Shown piece by piece: positions 58,289 through 64,000 of a stretch of DNA of 64,000 nucleotides (positions are counted from its first letter, which is position 1; every line of letters starts with the position of its first letter). The notes under the pieces are model-generated. The model searched no databases, had not been told where the DNA came from, and saw only the letters and a list, made by a program, of their open reading frames with translations. Origin of the DNA: Orychophragmus violaceus (Eukaryota > Streptophyta > Magnoliopsida > Brassicales > Brassicaceae); the NCBI GenBank assembly GCA_030180135.1, contig CM058239.1, positions 64,983,823 through 65,047,822 of the forward strand, in the 5' to 3' direction. The position numbers and the translations under genes are program-made.

Positions 58289-59780
58289 TCGTCAGACTTC
58301 ATATGAAGTCTGACATTTTAGGTAAAAGACAAAAGGGCCCAAAATTTGTTTGGATATTCACGAAAATGCCATCACCATCAATGCTCAACAACCACGACAC
58401 CCACCATCGCCGACGAGTTAATGTGTAATCCAGCTCGTTTTGCCACCATTAAAGCTCAATTAAAGCTCAAGAATAGAGCTTGGACGTTATCCCGACCGAT
58501 TTCTCCCTTTTCCCCTTTGATTTTTCGATTCAAAAGTTGCGAAATCGTGTATCATCTTATAAAAACAGCTAAACACGTCTCGGATTCGTGTTTTCGGTGA
58601 TATTAGACGTTCTGGGAAATCGTCGAGGCTAAGAACAAACTAAAAACGGACATTGGTAAGAATTTTTTTCATATCGTCGATTTTCAGATCTGAATTGTAC
58701 TTTCAGTCTGTCGTTTATGTCTTATCTTTTTTCGTAAACTTCAATATGTTCAACGTGAGGGTAGTTTTGCAATTGACTTTCAATTGCTATAGAGGTCTGT
58801 CAAAATCCTTTGCAAAAAAAAAAAAAAAAAAAATCAGACTTCTCTAAGAAGTCTAAATAAGAAGAGGATAGTTTTGCAATTGATTGTAATTTGATTTTTT
58901 CGTCAGACTTCTTATGTTGTCTGGCAAAAAATTGACCGATTGTTGACTTTTTGTCAGACGGAATCTGATGTCTGACAAAAAGGAGGGGTAGAAACAGCAA
59001 TTGACCCAAATTTTCAGATGTTGACCAGGATTAGCGAAAAAATCGTCAGACATCTAAAGCAGTCTGAAAATAAGCAAAAAAAGTATCAGACGGCTATAGA
59101 CATCTGAAATTCTAAACTTTTGCCAGACGGCTATAGACATCTGAAAATCCGAATTTTGGTCAACGATGGATAAAAACCGTAAATGCCGATGTTTTATGTC
59201 AGACTTCCATAGCTGTCTGAAAATTTTGTCAGACAGCTCAAGCTATCTGAAAGTTTTCAGACTTCTTGTTGAAGTCTGACATTTCAAAATCAATTGCAAA
59301 ACTACCCTCGACTTCTTGTCAGACTTCCCCGAGAAGTCTGAAAGGTTTCAGACTTCTTAGAGAAGTCTGACATTTCAAATTCAATTGCAAAACTACCCTT
59401 TTTCTCAGACTTCATAAGATGTCTGACAAAATTTCCAAAGCAGACAGCTGACGCTGTCTGATAGATTTCAGACCGCATCCGCTGTCTGACATTTCGATTT
59501 CAATTGCAAAAATACCCCTTTTTCAGACAGCCATAGAGGTCTGGTTTCACTTTTATCAGACAGCTATAGCCGTCTGAAATGTTAAAAACTTAAAAAATGC
59601 ATTTTATTTTATATTTGTGATTAATTTTGCTGATTTTAAATTTTATAAATGTGTGTTAGTTTTATATGTTCCTCCTGCGTTAGTTTTACATTGTTATATA
59701 TGGTAATTATTTTTAAATCAATTTTTGAATAATATTGGCAAGATAGCGAATAGCATCAGACTTCTCCAAGAAGTCTGGCT
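58289..59780. repeat. Array of TCAGAC-N10/11-GTCTGA inverted motifs
   Basis: About 18 units of 22-23 bp carry outer hexamers TCAGAC and GTCTGA at a fixed distance of 10 or 11 bases. The inner sequence varies (TTC...GAA, AGC...GCT, GGCTATAGAC). Phrases such as CAATTGCAAAACTACCCT recur between units. More units lie in the transposase intron, and half-sites occur downstream of the gene. Confidence 0.9.
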
Positions 59781-59830
59781 TTAACCAAAAGATCTCTAAT
59801 GTGGTTTATACGTGTTTGTTTATACATATA

Positions 59831-62412
59831 ATGGTTCAGTTACCTTTTAACTTTGGTGAATGGGTCGTGAGAGACCAGATTTGGCATTTTGTGGCTGATA
59901 AGGTGAAAGGAGGGCGGTTTATCACTTTGCGCCATGGTTCTACACATCAAGAACTTGTTGAGATTGTACAAGATGATTATATGCTGGACAGGACAACCGA
60001 GTTGGTGGTGTTATCATATCAATTGCCGGAAGCACTCTTGAAACTAATGGATCCGGATAGCCCTCCGGTTTATGTCACAAATGATAGACAAGTAAGGAGC
60101 ATGGTCGAGTTAGCTAATACGCATTTAATCCGTCTTTGTGTCTCGAGCCGATCCGCTATGGAAGTTGATGATGCGGTGAATTGTGATGAAAAATATGAAG
60201 TTGAAGTTGAAGATGTGGACGAAGATGACGTAGATGATGAAGTCAATGATGAGGAAGATGTGGACTCAATCTCGGATGATTCTGTTTGTGGTGGTGGTGG
60301 AAACGATGGTGTTGGAAATTTGGATGTGCCTGAAAATGTTTTCAGGAAACACGCTGAGGCTTACCATGACGATGATGATTATAGCTTATATGGGAAAGTG
60401 AAACATGAAGATGTAGATGTGGAAGAAGATGAAGATTATAAGAAATATGAGTTGGAGGATGCTAGTAAACGGTGTGGTGGCAAAAGGGACTTGTCTGAGG
60501 GTATCTTTCTCCATAAGTGTTTTGATAGCAAAAATGACCTAATATCAGAGCTACGTTTGACGGCGATATTGAAGAAATTCGCATTCATGACTGAGAAGTC
60601 TGACAAGAAACGTTTTGTGGCTAAATGTCGTGTGGAAGGATGCAAGTGGATGGTTCGAGCGTGTGTGAAGAGCGAACCAAACAAGTATTGGGTGATGAGC
60701 TATTCAAAAACCCATACATGTTCGATGGTGGACCGGATGTCTACGCGCAAACGTTATACTCCAGTTTATATTGGTTGGTTGTTTACTGAATCTTTTGGTA
60801 TAATTGAGGGTATAACACCAAAGCATGTTAAAGTATCAATGAAGAAGCAGTTTGGGATTAGGATGAGCTACACAACCGCATACAGAGCATTGTTACATGC
60901 TCAAAATATTGTGAGAGGAACAGCGGAGGATGGGTACGAGAGACTTCCTTCTTTTTTGCATGGAATCAGGCAAACCAACCCGGGAACAGTAACTGCTCTT
61001 GAACTAGATGAGAAGAATAGATTTAAATATCTATTTATAGCATTTGGAGCTTCCATATATGGGTTTACGTTTCTTAGAAGAGTCATTGTGGTGGATGGTA
61101 CTCATCTTAATGGAAAGTATGGGGGTGTTATGCTAGTGGCGGCCGCACAAGACGGAAATTTTCAAATATTTCCGTTGGCCATCGGAATTGTAGACTCTGA
61201 GAATGATGACTCGTGGGAATGGTTTTTCACAAAGCTGAAAGAATGCATCTCAGACCAATATCCTTTGGTCATAGTCTCGGATAGATGCGAGTCTATCAAG
61301 AATGCGTGTGAAGCAGTTTTCCCTTGGGCACAACGAGGGATATGCTATTACCATCTACAAAATAACATAGTTACCAAGTTCAGGGGAAAACATCTTCTGT
61401 ACTTAGTGAAAAACGCGGCTTACGCATATACGATTTACGATTTTGACCGAAACATGGCTTCCATACGAGCGGTAAATCTTGAACTTGCTGATTACCTGGA
61501 GGAGGCGGATGTGAGGCTATGGTCACGCGTCCATTTCAGCGGAGACAAGTACTTGTGCGGTATGACAATAAGTGTCAGACTTAATATTTTTGTCTTCGAC
61601 TTCTATTGATGTCTGATACTATTATCAGACTTCTCCTGCTGTCTGAGTATATACCAGACGACAGAAGAAGTCTGAAATCGTATGGTTTTTCTTAATACTT
61701 TCTAGTTCTTACTTGTGTAAACCTCTTTCGAATTGTTGGAGACAGGTACAACATAAAGACGAGCAACATTGCTGAATCTATAAACTCCGCAGTTAAGAAG
61801 GCAAAAGGATATCCCATATCTTTCCTTTTAGAGTTTATACAAGAGAAACTAGGGACGTGGTTTTGTAAAAGGCGGCTAGATGCAATGAGTCTCTCAACAA
61901 CATTTAGCAGAGGAGTTGAATATTTGCTGGCTATTCGTGAATATTATGCAGATATGATGACGGCAGAACGCGTGGATACGTATCAGTTTGTTGTTAAGGG
62001 AGGACATAGGGATTTTGTTGTCGATTTGGAACATCATACTTGTGAATGTGGTGTTTGGGATTACGAAAAGATACCTTGCTCACATGCCATATGCGCTGCA
62101 CCGGAACTTGAGCTACACATTTCTACCCTTGTATGTCCATCTTACAGAACGGACTACTTGTACGCTGCATACTCTCGCAACATCTTACCAAAGGATTTAA
62201 AAGGCACAGCTGGTCATGACAACGTGCGTGTCCTTCCGCCGGAAGAGAGGCGGAAGCCTGGAAGACAAAAGAAGTCAAGGTGGCAATCTATGCTAGAAAT
62301 CGCCAAGAAGAAGGGTAGTAAACCGCAGAAACTGCACAAGCAATATTGCTGTTCGAATTGTAGACAACCAGGCCACAAACAACCTAATTGTCCACACACT
62401 GAGGCTGGCTAG
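59831..62412 (+). CDS. MULE transposase (MURA-like), spliced, apparently intact
   Basis: Joining 59831-61548 and 61746-62412 gives 794 residues. I chose the ATG at 59831 because the longer frame lacks an upstream ATG. Order: N-terminal region of unknown fold; acidic Asp/Glu tract (residues about 120-220); MuDR-type DNA-binding zinc domain (FVAKCRVEGCKW); MULE transposase core with D422 (VVDGTHL), D484 (VSDRC), CYYHLQ and E583 (SNIAES); SWIM zinc finger (CECGVWDYEKIPCSH); basic region; CCHC knuckle (CSNCRQPGHKQPNC). The intron (GTACTT to GACAG) restores the conserved KYNIKTSNIAES reading. No stop was seen. Transposase excises and inserts the element. Confidence 0.88.
61549..61745 (+). other. 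Transposase intron carrying the inverted motif
   Basis: This 197-nt intron has the donor GTACTT and acceptor GACAG. It contains three units of the TCAGAC-N10-GTCTGA motif (two with altered first hexamer), so the array continues inside the gene. Confidence 0.75.
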
Positions 62413-62900
62413 AAATGCTTGAAGTCTTAAATGTGGTATCAGTGAAGCCTGATAAGTTTTAGGGTGTAATGAAGTGTGATACATTTGTGGTTCATTGAAG
62501 TCTGATATATTTTAGGGTTCAGTGAAGTCTGATATTTTTAAGGGTTCATTGTTTGGGATTTTCCACACCCTGGGGCTGACTAGAAATGCTTGAAGTCTGA
62601 AATGTGGTATCAGTGAAGCCTGATAAGTTTTAGGGTGTAATGAAGTGTGATATATTTGTGGTTCATTGAAGTCTGATTTAGATTAGGAATTCAGTGAAGT
62701 CTGATATTTTTAAGGGTTCATTGTTTGGGATTTTCCACACCCTGGGGCTGACTAGAAATGCTTGAAGTCTGAAATGTGGTATCAGTGAAGCCTGATAAGT
62801 TTTAGGGTGTAATGAAGTGTGATATATTTGTGGTTCATTGAAATCTGATATATTTTAGGGTTCAGTGAAGTCTGATATTTTTAAGGGTTCATTGTTTGGG
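62402..62900. repeat. 171-bp tandem repeats at the transposase 3' end
   Basis: Nearly three units start at about 62411, 62582 and 62753, each beginning AGAAATGCTTGAAGTCT. Units 2 and 3 are preceded by CCACACCCTGGGGCTGACTAG, a variant of the transposase's own last codons and stop. The unit therefore arose from the gene's end plus its 3' flank. Confidence 0.9.
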
Positions 62901-63222
62901 TTCCGAAGTCTGACGTAGTAATGATGGTATTTCAGAAGTCTGATTTTCAAACTTGTCTCAATTGTTTGGGTTCCGTTTCACCAAGCGTAGTAATAAACAT
63001 AACTAGGATTAGTGCTTAAGTGTGTTACAAAAAATAAACAAGCACACCAAAAGATGGATTTGTGTTCCTTACACCAGCGAAAGAAAATAGGGAAAATGTA
63101 TGCAATAATCCAGTGCTTGAGAGTCCAAAAGATATGGAGAAGATATCGGAAGTCTATTACTTTCCATAGATGTCCAGCAATGCATACTCCGTACGTTCTC
63201 CTTCTTCACCAGTTCTCCCGAG
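62901..63222. other. Interval between the convergent MULE genes
   Basis: It contains further GAAGTCTGA half-sites to about 62945 and no convincing gene. The small ORF at 63012-63233 has no recognisable domain. Confidence 0.5.
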
Positions 63223-63873
63223 TTAAGACATGATGTCAAAAGCTAGCCTGTCTCTGATCTGCTTGATGTTCCTATCACAGAGATACTTTGGCCACGGCAT
63301 TCCTAGTGAATGGAACTCGATGTACTTCAAGCAGTACACTCCACAGTCACCCGTTTGCTGATTTTGGGGAAGATCTTTGCTCCTGTCAATCGAGAAGGTG
63401 TAACGATCCAAGGGATAAGGCCATCCATCTGTAGTTGGGGCCAAGATGTGCATCGCATAAGGAAACATCTCACAGATTGGTGCCATTGCCGCTCCGACCG
63501 ACTCATCAGTCTTCCCAGAAAGGATGCTGTCCCAGACTGTTACGTGCCTTTCCGTGATAGAAATCATAATTGCTACCCAATGATTTCCTCCCATGTGGAG
63601 TGCGGTGTAGATCTCATCAATTTCCAGCCCCCAAGGCTTCTTTGATTTGCAGAACACGGGAAGATCACCAGTGAAGTAATCAAAACAACCAGGAGGAAGC
63701 ATTCTAGTTCTGGCTGATCCATTCTCTCCTTCACCGCTCTTGATAAATTGTGGATAGTGTTGACGCCACAGTGCCTGAAGGAGTGTGTCAACAAAGCATA
63801 TCCTATCGCTCCTGAACCATTCTGGATGGCTCTGTTGACGAAGCCTTAACAGATCAATCCCGACATCAATATG
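63223..63873 (-). CDS. ULP1-like (C48) cysteine protease, C-terminal exon, partial
   Basis: This minus-strand exon begins after an acceptor-like GATGCAG at 63873 and ends at the stop at 63223-63225. It encodes the catalytic core of ULP1/SUMO-protease-like proteins. His is in MGGNHWVAIMIS, Asp in VTVWDS, Gln in QQTGDCG, and Cys in GDCGVYCLKYIEF. All three catalytic positions are kept. True ULP1 enzymes process or remove SUMO. The copies carried by MULEs are of unknown activity. Upstream exons lie at or beyond the window edge. Confidence 0.85.
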   Translation of the reverse strand, partial: HIDVGIDLLRLRQQSHPEWFRSDRICFVDTLLQALWRQHYPQFIKSGEGENGSARTRMLPPGCFDYFTGDLPVFCKSKKPWGLEIDEIYTALHMGGNHWVAIMISITERHVTVWDSILSGKTDESVGAAMAPICEMFPYAMHILAPTTDGWPYPLDRYTFSIDRSKDLPQNQQTGDCGVYCLKYIEFHSLGMPWPKYLCDRNIKQIRDRLAFDIMS

Positions 63874-64000
63874 CTGCATCAAGACAAGAAATGTGTTAAT
63901 ATAAAAGAACAAAACACAACAAGATTCCTTAGGAAGTCTGGATACACAACCACATTAGATTAGGAATTCTGAGGAGTCTGAATATACAACCAGATTTATT

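Larger units (their letters stand above)
58110..64000 (+). mobile_element. Mutator-like element (KAONASHI/KI-MULE-like) with ULP1-like gene
   Basis: It contains a full-length MULE transposase gene (plus strand) and a convergent ULP1-like protease gene (minus strand), the combination described for Arabidopsis KI-MULEs. The non-coding flanks and the transposase intron share a distinctive inverted motif array. The left end is uncertain and the right end lies outside the window, so terminal repeats and target duplication could not be tested. Confidence 0.7.

Noticed and set aside
58289..59780. CRISPR-like array or regular satellite
   Set aside because: This is plant nuclear DNA, units are unevenly spaced and the conserved part is a short dyad with variable centre, not a long identical repeat with unique spacers.

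Overview
The window looks like transposon-rich nuclear DNA from a mustard-family plant (Brassicaceae), probably pericentromeric. The evidence is AT-rich sequence with spliced genes, Arabidopsis-style element families (Tat/gypsy, Tnt1-like Copia, CACTA, Helitron, MULE), and fragments that read like Arabidopsis CSN4, the TRAPP subunit BET3 and an At1g67623-type F-box gene. The species cannot be named. No ordinary single-copy housekeeping gene is intact here. Almost everything is an element, a nested insertion or a gene fragment carried or broken by one.

Layout. 1-15,866: a minus-strand Ty3/gypsy element of the Tat lineage (dual RNase H). Its gag-pol is killed by a stop codon and by loss of the integrase catalytic Glu. 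Near its 3' end it carries a spliced antisense coiled-coil ORF. An intact, apparently very young Copia element (54-7,762; 636-bp LTRs identical by eye; target duplication CTTTT) sits inside that ORF. 15,867-18,371: the right end of a CACTA element into which the Tat element inserted. 18,711 to about 30,990: a decayed endogenous pararetrovirus (movement, coat, protease, RT, RNase H, then a second ORF and a promoter-like region). It is split by a 5.3-kb Helitron (21,765-27,032) that carries a CSN4 fragment, RPA-like exons and a RepHel N-terminal relic.

31,342-51,906: two related minus-strand membrane-protein-like genes or pseudogenes. A 17.3-kb CACTA element (32,295-49,594; target duplication TAT) splits the first one. 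Between its ends the CACTA carries a two-module RPA/OB-fold-like pseudogene and a tandem pair of F-box pseudogenes. A second Copia element (36,864-44,235; target duplication ATTAT) has landed just upstream of the first F-box copy.

52,157-57,525: small elements and debris. These are a TTA-flanked MITE, a palindromic-TIR element filled with telomere-like CCCTAAA repeats, a nested 0.67-kb MULE-like element with at least eight YAGTATTAY motifs (the motif reported for VANC21/VANDAL21 in Arabidopsis) plus a tRNA-like pol III cassette, an LTR-element remnant, and a BET3 exon pair. About 58,100-64,000: a Mutator-like element with a full spliced transposase gene and a convergent ULP1-like protease gene, resembling Arabidopsis KAONASHI MULEs. 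Its non-coding DNA carries about 20 copies of a rigidly spaced inverted motif, TCAGAC-N10/11-GTCTGA. I regard this array, and the analogous YAGTATTAY array, as the most promising undescribed signals in the window.
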